A stretch of 64,000 nt of DNA from NCBI RefSeq assembly GCF_001654865.1, contig NZ_LXEO01000055.1, positions 1-64,000 of the forward strand, in the 5' to 3' direction. This stretch comes from Buttiauxella noackiae ATCC 51607. Its GTDB lineage: Bacteria; Pseudomonadota; Gammaproteobacteria; Enterobacterales; Enterobacteriaceae. The notes below the pieces were generated by a model. It was given only the letters and a program-made list of their open reading frames with translations. It had not been told where the DNA came from and ran no database searches. The translations under genes were made by a program, and so were the position numbers. This document shows positions 49,660 through 58,396 of the stretch, piece after piece; position 1 is the stretch's first letter, and every line of letters starts with the position of its first letter.

Positions 49660-52161
49660 TTACAGTTCCAGTTCGCGGGCTAGCAGAACCGCGATGGCTT
49701 CGCCATTTGTGGCATTTACCAGGGCGTCACGGAATTCTGCATGCATGATTCTGCGTGCTAGTCGGGAGAAAATTCGCATATGCTGGTCACCTGCCGCATG
49801 CTTATTTAGCGTCAACATAATGATAAATTGTGCCTCATCGTCTCCCCACTGAACGGGGGTAGGGAGCCGGGCGACACTAATCGTCGATTGCTCAATATGT
49901 TCTGATTTACTGTGGGGAATAGCGAAACTAAAGCCCAGACCTGTCGAAAACACGGCCTCCCGAGCCCATAAATCGGCCTCAAGTTTGCGTGGGTAACGAC
50001 AGCGCCCAGCGATAAGCAGGTTATCGGTCATTCCTTTAATGACCTCTTCTTTGCTACGCCAGTTGTTATCAAGAGAGATGCATTGAGTTGTGATCAGCGG
50101 TGCATCCTGCTGAGTCATACGGAATTGCGCCAATAAGTGTTCGACTTCAAGGGAAGTTCGACACGCCATCGCCTGATTAAGCAACTGGCGACAGGCTCGG
50201 CTATCGAGTTGGGCCAGACGTGCCTTTGTTGCGGGTATGGAAGGTGCACTCATGCTGATTTCATCAAGCCCCAGACCCACAAGCAGTGGGAGAACTGAGC
50301 CTTTTGCTCCCAGTTCGCCACACAGCCCAATCCATTTCCCCTGGCGATGCACTGCCTGCACGGCGTAATCCAGAGCCCGTAAGAAAGCAGGGTTCAGGCT
50401 GTTGTAATGCCGGGTGACCTTCGCATTGTCACGGTCAACGGCCAGTAGATATTGCGTAAGGTCGTTGCTGCCGATACTAAAGAAATCAATTTCTTCACAG
50501 CACTGGTCGATGATGAACATTACTGAGGGCACTTCAAGCATGATGCCCAACGGAATTTTTTCATCAAATGGGATATGTTCGCTACGTAGCGATTGTTTCA
50601 CTTCCGCGAGTTGATCTTTAACCCACAAGATCTCTTCCATTGAGGAGATCATTGGGATCATGATTTTTAACGATCCGTGTGCAGATGCCCGCAAAATGGA
50701 GCGCAACTGAATGTGGAAAAGCGGCAGATATTCCTGGTAAATACGTACGGCACGATAGCCGAGGAATGGATTGTTTTCCTCAGGGATATTCAGGTAATCC
50801 ACCGGTTTATCGCCACCGATATCTATTGTGCGCACAATAATGCTGCGCCCGTTTGCACCTTCCAACGCCTGACAATAAATGTTGTAAAGTTCATCTTCGG
50901 AGGGTGCATGAGCGCGGTCCATGTATAGCATTTCAGTGCGAAACAGGCCCACAGCCTCTGCTCCGTTATTAAATGCAGGAGCCGATTCAACGCAATGAGC
51001 AATGTTTGCAGCCACTTCCAGACGAAGGCCATCAGCAGTACGTCCTGGTTGGTTAAGCCAGACTTTTTGCTGATCGCGTAGGACTTGCTGCACATACGCT
51101 TCTTGCTGGTAATAGCGTTTTACCGTTTCGCTAAGATTTACTACTACCAAACCAAGATCACCATCAATCTGCACGGTTTGTTGCAACCACGGCGTGAGTG
51201 CGTCGATATCAACGCCCACCAAGGTTGGAATATTAAATGAGCGAGCAAGAATGACCGTGTGGGAGGTGGTTCCGCCACTACGTAACAGAAGACCTTTGAG
51301 TAGTGTTTTATCCAGCTCAAGAAACTGGCTCGGCGTAATTTCATCAGCTAAACAGATAGCAGCTTGCTGAAGCTTGCCTGGTGCTGGGAAGCGCTGCTCC
51401 CCATAGATATGCTGCAGTAGTTGGAAACAGACATCCCGAACATCAAGCACTCGCTCTTGCAGATAAGCACTGCCTGACTGGGAAAATTGATTACAAAAGT
51501 GTTCTGCTGTTTTTACGACTGCAGCTGCACAGCTGGCGCCATGATGGATATGTTCCAGAAGCAGAGTGCGCAATGACGCATCACTTGCCAGAGAACGGTG
51601 GGCTTCAAGAATAGCGCTCGCTGTGCCATCATTTCCTAGTAACTGGAGATTGATGGTTTTCAGTAATTTTTCGAGCCCGCTCTCAAGTTTCTCCTGCTCT
51701 TCATCAATATTTCCAGCCGCTGGTAACTCCCCCAGTTTGTTTAAATCGAGGGACGCGAGTTGTATCAGCTTGCCACTGGCACTTCCTCCACAAACCGGAT
51801 TTGCATGAAACAGCGTGGGATTCAGGCGTGCGAGAGATTCAGGAATCGGTGCAGCTTCACTATTGTTAGTTTCTGGTAGAGGGGCATCGCAGTAAGGGAA
51901 TTCGTCTTGCATGAAAACGGAAAGCCTGTTGAAAGCACCTTCTTCATCACTGCCAGCGATCAGTAACTGGCAGTCATCTCCTTTTAACGTCCCCGTACCA
52001 ATAAGTGCCAATGCACTCTTGGCATTGCCACGGCGCTCTGTGCGCAAGTTAATCCATTCAACAGTCGAAGAAAACTGATTGCACAGTGTTTCAACATGAC
52101 TCGCTGGGCGGGCGTGTACCCCGTTGGGTAAGTCACAACGGAAATTTATAACCAGTGCCAT
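49660..52161 (-). CDS. ptsA: PTS multiphosphoryl transfer protein (HPr-EI-EIIA), fructose-like
   Basis: PtsA (FrwA) fuses three phosphotransferase proteins in 833 aa. An HPr domain comes first with phospho-His16 in LPNGVHARPASHV. Enzyme I (about residues 110-650) has GGTTSHTVILARSFNIPT, RTEMLYMDR, IGSNDLTQYLLAVDRDN and LCGELGAKG. A C-terminal fructose-type EIIA (about 690-833) has phospho-His in FAIPHSKSEHIEQ. It can pass phosphate from PEP to FrwB/FrwD without the general PTS. Same length and order as E. coli; transported sugar unknown. Divergent from frwC. Confidence 0.97.
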   Translation of the reverse strand: MALVINFRCDLPNGVHARPASHVETLCNQFSSTVEWINLRTERRGNAKSALALIGTGTLKGDDCQLLIAGSDEEGAFNRLSVFMQDEFPYCDAPLPETNNSEAAPIPESLARLNPTLFHANPVCGGSASGKLIQLASLDLNKLGELPAAGNIDEEQEKLESGLEKLLKTINLQLLGNDGTASAILEAHRSLASDASLRTLLLEHIHHGASCAAAVVKTAEHFCNQFSQSGSAYLQERVLDVRDVCFQLLQHIYGEQRFPAPGKLQQAAICLADEITPSQFLELDKTLLKGLLLRSGGTTSHTVILARSFNIPTLVGVDIDALTPWLQQTVQIDGDLGLVVVNLSETVKRYYQQEAYVQQVLRDQQKVWLNQPGRTADGLRLEVAANIAHCVESAPAFNNGAEAVGLFRTEMLYMDRAHAPSEDELYNIYCQALEGANGRSIIVRTIDIGGDKPVDYLNIPEENNPFLGYRAVRIYQEYLPLFHIQLRSILRASAHGSLKIMIPMISSMEEILWVKDQLAEVKQSLRSEHIPFDEKIPLGIMLEVPSVMFIIDQCCEEIDFFSIGSNDLTQYLLAVDRDNAKVTRHYNSLNPAFLRALDYAVQAVHRQGKWIGLCGELGAKGSVLPLLVGLGLDEISMSAPSIPATKARLAQLDSRACRQLLNQAMACRTSLEVEHLLAQFRMTQQDAPLITTQCISLDNNWRSKEEVIKGMTDNLLIAGRCRYPRKLEADLWAREAVFSTGLGFSFAIPHSKSEHIEQSTISVARLPTPVQWGDDEAQFIIMLTLNKHAAGDQHMRIFSRLARRIMHAEFRDALVNATNGEAIAVLLARELEL

Positions 52162-52469
52162 AGACGTTCTCCTGAGCCAACTCTAAACAATGGCTACAGA
52201 ATAAGAGCCCTTCAATGGGAGTCGCCACGGGACAAAACTGTCAAAAGCTGGACAAATGTATTGTCTGGTTTTATTTGCGAGATATCTCACAAAACCAGTC
52301 TTAGTTAATAGTGAAGCCATTAACTCTAACTTTTGAGACGGATCTCATTTTTCCTTAAGCATTACAAAAATCCAGTAAATGGCATTTTTATCCACTGTCT
52401 GCCAACGTCGGGATTGCCTATTGTGTCCGCAATATTCAGGACATGAGCCGCTTAGGCCAGGAGTGCTTT
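52162..52469. promoter_or_regulatory. ptsA-frwC divergent promoter region
   Basis: A 308-bp AT-rich gap between the two halves of the frw cluster. The clearest element is the CRP-like palindrome at 52276 (listed separately). The stretch 52330-52380 contains GAGACGGATCTCATTTTT, a weak imperfect repeat. I found no open frame with a ribosome-binding site and no terminator here. Confidence 0.5.
52276..52291. promoter_or_regulatory. CRP-like site upstream of frwC and ptsA
   Basis: TGCGA-GATATC-TCACA differs from the CRP consensus TGTGA-N6-TCACA by one base. It sits in a longer near-perfect palindrome (TTTGCGAGATATCTCACAAA). It is 114 bp upstream of ptsA and about 180 bp upstream of frwC. CRP control would suit an alternative sugar system. 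Confidence 0.7.
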
Positions 52470-53552
52470 ATGAAAGAGTTGGTCCAGATCCTCAAAAATA
52501 CGCGGCAGCATTTAATGACAGGCGTGTCGCATATGATTCCATTCGTGGTTGCAGGCGGTATTTTGCTGGCTGTTTCCGTCATGTTGTATGGCAAGGGTGC
52601 GGTACCAGATGCGCTCAACGATCCCAACCTGAAAAAACTATTCGATATTGGCGTGGCTGGTTTAACGCTGATGGTGCCTTTCCTTGCGGCTTACATCGGT
52701 TATTCCATTGCAGAGCGTGCAGCGCTGGCACCTTGTGCGATTGGAGCCTGGGTCGGGAACAGTTTTGGCGCTGGTTTCTTCGGCGCGATTATTGCTGGGA
52801 TCATCGGTGGCATTGTTGTCTTCTATCTCAAGAGAATCCCCGTACCAAAAATACTGCGCTCGGTGATGCCTATCTTTGTCATTCCTATTATCGGCACTTT
52901 TATTACTGCGGGCATCATGATGTGGGGTCTGGGTGAACCTGTCGGTGCATTGACCAGCAATCTAACCCATTGGTTACAAGGGATGCAGCAAGGAAGCATC
53001 GTCGTTCTGGCGGTGATTATGGGGCTAATGTTGGCGTTTGATATGGGCGGCCCGGTTAACAAAGTTGCTTACGCTTTTATGCTGATTTGCGTAGCACAGG
53101 GCGTGTATAGCGTAGTGGCAATTGCTGCTGTCGGTATTGCCGTTCCACCTCTGGGTCTTGGCCTGGCAACGCTAATGAACCGTAAAAACTTCACCGGAGA
53201 AGAACGTGAAGCGGGTAAAGCTGCGGTGGTTATGGGCTGTGTTGGTGTGACTGAAGGCGCTATTCCATTCGCTGCGGCTGACCCGTTACGCGTTATTCCT
53301 TCCATCATGCTGGGTTCTGTATGCGGAACGGTTACCGCTGCGTTGATGGGGGCACAATGCTACGCAGGTTGGGGTGGGTTAATCGTGTTGCCGGTTGTTG
53401 AAGGCAAGTTTGGTTTTATCGTGGCGTTATTGGTAGGCGCGGTTGTTACGGCAGTCAGTGTGAACCTGTTGAAAACCTTTGCCCGCAAAAAACAGACCGA
53501 TCTGCCAGCGAAAGCGGAAGATGATTTAGACCTGGATTTTGAAATTAACTGA
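52470..53552 (+). CDS. frwC: Fructose-like PTS permease IIC component
   Basis: FrwC is the membrane channel of a fructose-family PTS, 360 aa from MKELVQILKNTRQHLMTGVS (CAGGAG upstream; a nearby in-frame start at 52443 lacks one). About ten hydrophobic segments include VSHMIPFVVAGGILLAVSVML, MVPFLAAYIGYSIAERAALAP, LAFDMGGPVNKVAYAFML and VTEGAIPFAAADPLRVIPS, all EIIC-Fru signatures. The acidic tail DDLDLDFEIN is shared with E. coli. Substrate not established. Confidence 0.97.
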   Translation: MKELVQILKNTRQHLMTGVSHMIPFVVAGGILLAVSVMLYGKGAVPDALNDPNLKKLFDIGVAGLTLMVPFLAAYIGYSIAERAALAPCAIGAWVGNSFGAGFFGAIIAGIIGGIVVFYLKRIPVPKILRSVMPIFVIPIIGTFITAGIMMWGLGEPVGALTSNLTHWLQGMQQGSIVVLAVIMGLMLAFDMGGPVNKVAYAFMLICVAQGVYSVVAIAAVGIAVPPLGLGLATLMNRKNFTGEEREAGKAAVVMGCVGVTEGAIPFAAADPLRVIPSIMLGSVCGTVTAALMGAQCYAGWGGLIVLPVVEGKFGFIVALLVGAVVTAVSVNLLKTFARKKQTDLPAKAEDDLDLDFEIN

Positions 53553-53574
53553 TTGAACAGAAAAGGAATTAACC

Positions 53575-53895
53575 ATGACTAAGATTATTGCTGTTACCGC
53601 TTGTCCATCTGGAGTTGCTCATACTTACATGGCAGCTGAAGCATTGGAAAGTGCAGCTAAAGCAAAAGGCTGGGAAGTGAAAGTTGAAACCCAGGGTTCT
53701 ATTGGTCTTGAAAATGAACTGAGTGCCGCAGATGTTGCCAGTGCTGATATGGTGATTTTGACCAAAGATATTGGCATCAAAATGGAAGAGCGCTTTGCCG
53801 GTAAAACCATTGTGCGTGTCAATATTAGCGATGCGGTGAAACGTGCTGACGCCATCATGAGCAAAATTGAAGCCCATCTGGCGCAAACCGCCTGA
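53575..53895 (+). CDS. frwB: Fructose-like PTS IIB component 1
   Basis: FrwB is a free-standing 106-residue EIIB. The phospho-Cys is in VTACPSGVAHTYMAAEAL (Cys10). VETQGSIGLENEL and DMVILTKDIGIKMEERF match the fructose EIIB fold. It accepts phosphate from the EIIA domain of PtsA and gives it to sugar entering through FrwC. 22 bp after frwC. Confidence 0.97.
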   Translation: MTKIIAVTACPSGVAHTYMAAEALESAAKAKGWEVKVETQGSIGLENELSAADVASADMVILTKDIGIKMEERFAGKTIVRVNISDAVKRADAIMSKIEAHLAQTA

Positions 53896-53924
53896 GCCTT
53901 TGAATGACCAGTAAGGAACACATC

Positions 53925-56222
53925 ATGACTCATCGTATCGAACGCCTGAAATTAGCACTGTTTGCCCAGCCGCGAGAAATTTCGCTGGAACGCGCCATGT
54001 TGTATACCGCTAGCCACCGTACAACAGAAGGTGAACATGTGTTGTTACGTCGCGCTAAGGCAACGGCGTACATCCTGGATAATGTGCAGATAGTGATTCG
54101 TGACGATGAGTTGATCGCGGGTAATCGTACCGTGAAACCGCGTGCCGGGATTATGTCACCGGAGATGGACCCTTACTGGCTGCTAAAAGAGTTGGAACAG
54201 TTTTCGACTCGCCCGCAAGACCGTTTTGAGATCAGCGAACAGGATAAAGAGCTGTACCGCGAGCAGCTTTATCCTTACTGGGAAAAACGCTCAATGAAAG
54301 ACTTCATCAATAGCCAGATGACAGATGAAGTCAAAGCGGCAGTAAAAACGCAAATTTTTAGCGTCAACCAGACCGATAAAGGGCAGGGGCATATCATTAT
54401 TGATTACCCGCGTCTGCTGCAAAATGGGTTGGGTAGGTTGGTGGCGGAACTGCGTGAGCATTGCCAGCAGGCACCAGGAAATCACTTCTATCAAGCGGCA
54501 TTGATTTTACTGGAAGCTTCACAGCGACATATCTTGCGCTATGCCGAGTTAGCCGAGACGTTGGCGGCAGAATGCACAGACACCTGTCGTCGCGCTGAGT
54601 TACAGAAAATTGCCGAGATTTCGCGCCATAACGCAACTTCCAGACCAGAAGATTTCTGGCAGGCATGTCAGCTGTTTTGGTACATGAATATCATATTGCA
54701 GTACGAATCCAACGCCAGTTCGCTATCGCTTGGCCGATTTGATCAGTACATGCTGCCATTTTATCAAGTGTCGCTTAATCGTGGTGAAAGCCCTGCATTC
54801 CTGCGCGAGCTGCTGGAATCGCTGTGGGTGAAATGCAATGACATCGTCCTGCTACGCTCCACCAGTAGCGCCCGTTATTTCGCTGGCTTCCCAACGGGAT
54901 ACACCATTTTGCTTGGTGGCCTGACAGAAAATGGGCGCAGCGCGGTGAATGTACTCTCCTTCTTGTGTCTGGATGCCTACCAGAGCATTCAGTTGCCGCA
55001 GCCGAATCTTGGGGTGCGCGTGAATGAACTGATTGATCGTCCTTTCCTGCTAAAAACAGCTGAAACTGTGCGGCTGGGAACCGGGATTCCACAAATTTTT
55101 AATGACGAAGTTGTGGTGCCTGCTTTCCTTAATCGTGGAGTGTCGCTTGAGGATGCTCGTGATTACGCCGTTGTTGGTTGCGTGGAACTATCTATTCCTG
55201 GGAGAACCTACGGTTTGCATGATATTGCCATGTTCAATCTTTTGAAGGTCATGGAAATTGTGCTGCTGGAAAACGAAGGGAACAGCGAACTGGATTATCA
55301 GAATTTGTTGCAGCAGATCCGTGACAAAATCCGCCACTACATCAAGCTGATGGTTGAGGGAAGTAACATTTGTGATATCGGCCACCGTGATTGGGCTCCT
55401 GTTCCGCTGCTTTCATCATTTATCGATGATTGTCTTTCACATGGCAAAGATATTACTGAGGGTGGAGCTCGTTATAACTTCTCTGGTGTTCAAGGGATAG
55501 GTATCGCTAACCTTAGTGATTCGCTATATGCGCTGAATGGCATGGTTTTTGAACAGCAACGCTTAAGTTTTGATGAACTTCTGGCGGTATTGAAAGCGAA
55601 CTTTGCTACCCCAGAAGGGGAAAAAATACGCGCGCGGCTGATGAACCGCTTCGATAAGTACGGCAACGATATTGATGAAGTAGATAACATTAGTGCTGAT
55701 CTGCTGCGTTTCTACTGTAAAGAGGTAGAGAAGTATCGTAATCCACGCGGCGGATATTTTACTCCAGGCTCTTACACCGTTTCAGCACATGTGCCATTGG
55801 GGGCAGTCGTCGGCGCTACTCCGGACGGGCGTTATGCGGGTGAGCAATTGGCTGATGGTGGTTTATCTCCAATGCTGGGTCAGGACTGTCAGGGGCCAAC
55901 GGCGGTACTGAAATCGGTCAGTAAATTGGATAATTACTTACTTTCCAACGGCACGTTGTTGAACGTCAAATTCACTCCCAGCACGCTGGAAGGCGATGCC
56001 GGGCTTCATAAGCTGGCAGATTTCATTGGCGCATTCACGAAGCTTAAATTGCAGCATATTCAATTCAACGTTGTGAATGCTGAAACCCTACGTGAGGCAC
56101 AATTACGTCCGCAAGATTTCGCTGGACTGGTGGTCCGTGTGGCTGGATACAGCGCCTTCTTTGTTGAGCTGTCGAAGGAGATTCAGGATGACATTATCCG
56201 CCGTACAGCGCATCAACTGTGA
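53925..56222 (+). CDS. pflD: Glycyl radical enzyme PflD
   Basis: PflD is annotated as a formate acetyltransferase homologue, 765 aa from MTHRIERLKLALFAQPREIS (AAGGAA upstream; seven open codons above). Radical Gly: VRVAGYSAFFVEL near the C-terminus. The active-site Cys is in AVVGCVELSIPGRTYG, a single Cys in a Cys-x-Glu motif. True pyruvate formate-lyase has two adjacent Cys (CCVSP), while glycerol/diol dehydratase-type enzymes have Cys-Val-Glu. So the reaction is probably a dehydration or C-x elimination, not pyruvate cleavage (inference). Its activase pflC overlaps its 3' end. Confidence 0.95.
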   Translation: MTHRIERLKLALFAQPREISLERAMLYTASHRTTEGEHVLLRRAKATAYILDNVQIVIRDDELIAGNRTVKPRAGIMSPEMDPYWLLKELEQFSTRPQDRFEISEQDKELYREQLYPYWEKRSMKDFINSQMTDEVKAAVKTQIFSVNQTDKGQGHIIIDYPRLLQNGLGRLVAELREHCQQAPGNHFYQAALILLEASQRHILRYAELAETLAAECTDTCRRAELQKIAEISRHNATSRPEDFWQACQLFWYMNIILQYESNASSLSLGRFDQYMLPFYQVSLNRGESPAFLRELLESLWVKCNDIVLLRSTSSARYFAGFPTGYTILLGGLTENGRSAVNVLSFLCLDAYQSIQLPQPNLGVRVNELIDRPFLLKTAETVRLGTGIPQIFNDEVVVPAFLNRGVSLEDARDYAVVGCVELSIPGRTYGLHDIAMFNLLKVMEIVLLENEGNSELDYQNLLQQIRDKIRHYIKLMVEGSNICDIGHRDWAPVPLLSSFIDDCLSHGKDITEGGARYNFSGVQGIGIANLSDSLYALNGMVFEQQRLSFDELLAVLKANFATPEGEKIRARLMNRFDKYGNDIDEVDNISADLLRFYCKEVEKYRNPRGGYFTPGSYTVSAHVPLGAVVGATPDGRYAGEQLADGGLSPMLGQDCQGPTAVLKSVSKLDNYLLSNGTLLNVKFTPSTLEGDAGLHKLADFIGAFTKLKLQHIQFNVVNAETLREAQLRPQDFAGLVVRVAGYSAFFVELSKEIQDDIIRRTAHQL

Positions 56223-57063
56223 GGTTATTGAAGGCGATGCAATAAAAGCACGGATCTTCAATATTCAGCGCTACTCTCTAAATGATGGTCATGGAATCCG
56301 CACAGTCGTTTTCTTTAAAGGTTGCCCACATTACTGTCCATGGTGCGCTAACCCGGAGTCTATCTCCGGGAAAATTGAAACCGTAAGACGACTGTCGAAG
56401 TGTCTGCATTGCTCAGCCTGTCTGAATGATGCAGATGAATGCCCTTCTGGTGCTATGGAAAGAATCGGTCGCGATTACTCTCTGGCGCAACTGGAAAAAG
56501 AGGTGCTTAAAGACGACGTTTTCTTCCGTTCTTCAGGTGGTGGTGTAACGCTTTCTGGCGGGGAAGTTTTGATGCAGGCGGCTTTTGCCACGCGATTTTT
56601 AAAACGTCTAAAATTGTTAGGTATTCATACCGCTATTGAGACGGCCGGTGATGCTGCTCCTGAGAAAGTCCTTGCACTGGCAAAGCAGTGTGACGAAGTG
56701 TTGTTCGATGTGAAGATTATGGACAGTGAAAAGGCAAAATCAGTGCTGAACATCAACCAGCCCAGAGTTCTGCAAAATCTAAAGATGCTGGTGGAGTCTG
56801 GAGTTCATGTGATTCCAAGGGTTCCGCTGATACCCGGCTACACTCTTGAAAGAAGTAATATGGCGGAAATCCTGAAGTTTCTGGCTCCATTAAAACTTAC
56901 TGAACTTCATTTACTTCCATTCCATCAGTACGGTGAGCCGAAATATCAGTTACTGGGTCGGCCGTGGAATATGAAGGGTATTGCACCACCTGATGTATCA
57001 GTTATCGCCCCGTTGCAACAGATGGCAGAAAATGCAGGATTCCGTGTGACAATGGGTGGCTAG
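56188..57063 (+). CDS. pflC: Glycyl radical enzyme activase PflC (radical SAM)
   Basis: PflC installs the glycyl radical on PflD using S-adenosylmethionine. It is 291 aa from MTLSAVQRINCEVIEG, with GAAGGAGATTCAGG just before the ATG, inside the last 35 bp of pflD. Radical-SAM cluster Cys-x3-Cys-x2-Cys: GCPHYCPWCANPE. An additional ferredoxin-like Cys set follows in KCLHCSACLNDADECPSGA, typical of activases of non-PFL glycyl radical enzymes. GGGVTLSGGEVLMQ is the SAM-binding glycine motif. Confidence 0.96.
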   Translation: MTLSAVQRINCEVIEGDAIKARIFNIQRYSLNDGHGIRTVVFFKGCPHYCPWCANPESISGKIETVRRLSKCLHCSACLNDADECPSGAMERIGRDYSLAQLEKEVLKDDVFFRSSGGGVTLSGGEVLMQAAFATRFLKRLKLLGIHTAIETAGDAAPEKVLALAKQCDEVLFDVKIMDSEKAKSVLNINQPRVLQNLKMLVESGVHVIPRVPLIPGYTLERSNMAEILKFLAPLKLTELHLLPFHQYGEPKYQLLGRPWNMKGIAPPDVSVIAPLQQMAENAGFRVTMGG

Positions 57064-57084
57064 CCTTAATGGAGGATCGTGAGG

Positions 57085-57429
57085 ATGACTCGACATCTGG
57101 TTGCAGTAACGGCATGTGTCAGTGGTGTCGCTCACACCTATATGGCTGCCGAGCGGCTCGAAAAACTCTGCCAGCAAGAAAAGTGGTCGGTAAAAATAGA
57201 GACTCAGGGAGCGCTGGGAATTGAAAACGAACTGACTCAAATGGATATTGAGCAAGCAGACGTTGTATTGCTAATTACTGATATTGAACTGGCGGGCGCG
57301 ACACGCTTCACTCATTGCCGTTGCGTACAAACCGGTATTAATGCGTTCCTTCGGGAGCCGCAAAAAACGATGTCAGCAGTGCGACGAATTTTTGGTACTC
57401 CGCAACATACGCATATCATTCTGAGTTGA
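57085..57429 (+). CDS. frwD: Fructose-like PTS IIB component 2
   Basis: FrwD is a second EIIB-like protein, 114 aa from MTRHLVAVTAC, placed nine bases after GGAGG; a GTG at 57079 is too close to that site. The phospho-Cys is in VTACVSGVAHTYMAAERL, with Val replacing the Pro of FrwB after Cys. KIETQGALGIENELTQ is kept, but the C-terminal part is shorter and divergent. It could be an alternative or non-functional IIB. It overlaps the convergent yijO by 14 bp. Confidence 0.94.
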   Translation: MTRHLVAVTACVSGVAHTYMAAERLEKLCQQEKWSVKIETQGALGIENELTQMDIEQADVVLLITDIELAGATRFTHCRCVQTGINAFLREPQKTMSAVRRIFGTPQHTHIILS

Positions 57430-58276
57430 TGGATTTTTCAGTGAACTGGCTGTGATACTGGCGTCGATATTCAGATGGTGACCTGTCCGTATTTTTTCTA
57501 AACAGGCGGCAAAAATAGTTACTGTCGATAAATCCGCAGGCGTGAGCCACTTCCTTAACTTTCAGATCGTAGCGTTTAAGCAACGTTTTGGCATGTTCCA
57601 GGCGGGTGTAGTTAAGGTATTCATTAAAGCCCACCGCGCCCGTTTTTTGGAACAAGTGTGAAAGATAGTTGGGTGAGATGTAAAACGCTTGAGCGACGGA
57701 TTCTCGGGTCAACGGCTCGGCATATTTTTCATCAATATATTCACGCACGGCTTCGAATAATGCCTGGCCGCGTGATGCTGTCTGGATCTGGCTGCCAAGC
57801 AGGTCAGTGCAATGGCTGAGAATACTGCTGACGATAAACCGCGCCGTTTGCTGTTCGTGAGGTTGCATCACTAGCTCATTAAGCGCCTGTAACAAAAACG
57901 AGCCGATTCTTGGCCCGCGGCGGGCGACGTTCTGTTTACCCAGTATTTTAAAAGTCACGCCATCCCATTCCAGAATGCTGAACCCAAGCTGCTGTTTACC
58001 AAACAAAATACTTAACGTTGTAACTGGCGTATTCCATTGTGGGCTGTTCCAGCATTTTGCCGGAACGTAAAGCACATCATGTTGTTCTAGTCTGGCGGGC
58101 ATACCTGCGTCACAGGCATCCATCAAAACACCATCCAACACCACTTCAATTCTTGGGAAATCAACCTGATATGCAAGCTCCGATGGGGCAATCTGGTTAT
58201 TAGCAAACCAGACGTGTTGAATGCCCGATGGGCTGTTCAGCAGGCGTGAAATAATTTGGCTTACGTCGTAATTCAT
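57416..58276 (-). CDS. yijO: AraC-family transcriptional regulator YijO
   Basis: The 286-residue protein has an N-terminal cupin-like ligand region (PARLEQHDVLYVPAKCW) and a C-terminal AraC double HTH: LTRESVAQAFYISPNYLSHLFQKTGAVGFNEYLNYTRL and VKEVAHACGFIDSNYFCRLFRKNTDRSPSEYRRQ. It is next to the frw/pfl genes and convergent with frwD, so it may control them; this is inference. In E. coli eptC (yijP) separates yijO from ppc; here it is absent. Confidence 0.93.
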   Translation of the reverse strand: MNYDVSQIISRLLNSPSGIQHVWFANNQIAPSELAYQVDFPRIEVVLDGVLMDACDAGMPARLEQHDVLYVPAKCWNSPQWNTPVTTLSILFGKQQLGFSILEWDGVTFKILGKQNVARRGPRIGSFLLQALNELVMQPHEQQTARFIVSSILSHCTDLLGSQIQTASRGQALFEAVREYIDEKYAEPLTRESVAQAFYISPNYLSHLFQKTGAVGFNEYLNYTRLEHAKTLLKRYDLKVKEVAHACGFIDSNYFCRLFRKNTDRSPSEYRRQYHSQFTEKSINSE

Positions 58277-58348
58277 GGTGGCCCGCAGCGGGTTAACAGG
58301 GATAAGTTATGGTGCCACATTGGTACTGTTTTGCGCATCAGTAAAAAT

Positions 58349-58377
58349 AAAAAACCCCGCATGCGCGCGGGGTTTTA
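58349..58377 (-). terminator. ppc terminator
   Basis: AAACCCCGC...GCGGGGTTTT, a GC stem flanked by A and T runs on both sides, lies 20 bp after the ppc stop on the minus strand. Confidence 0.9.
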
Positions 58378-58396
58378 GTTAAGCCCATTCTCAGAC

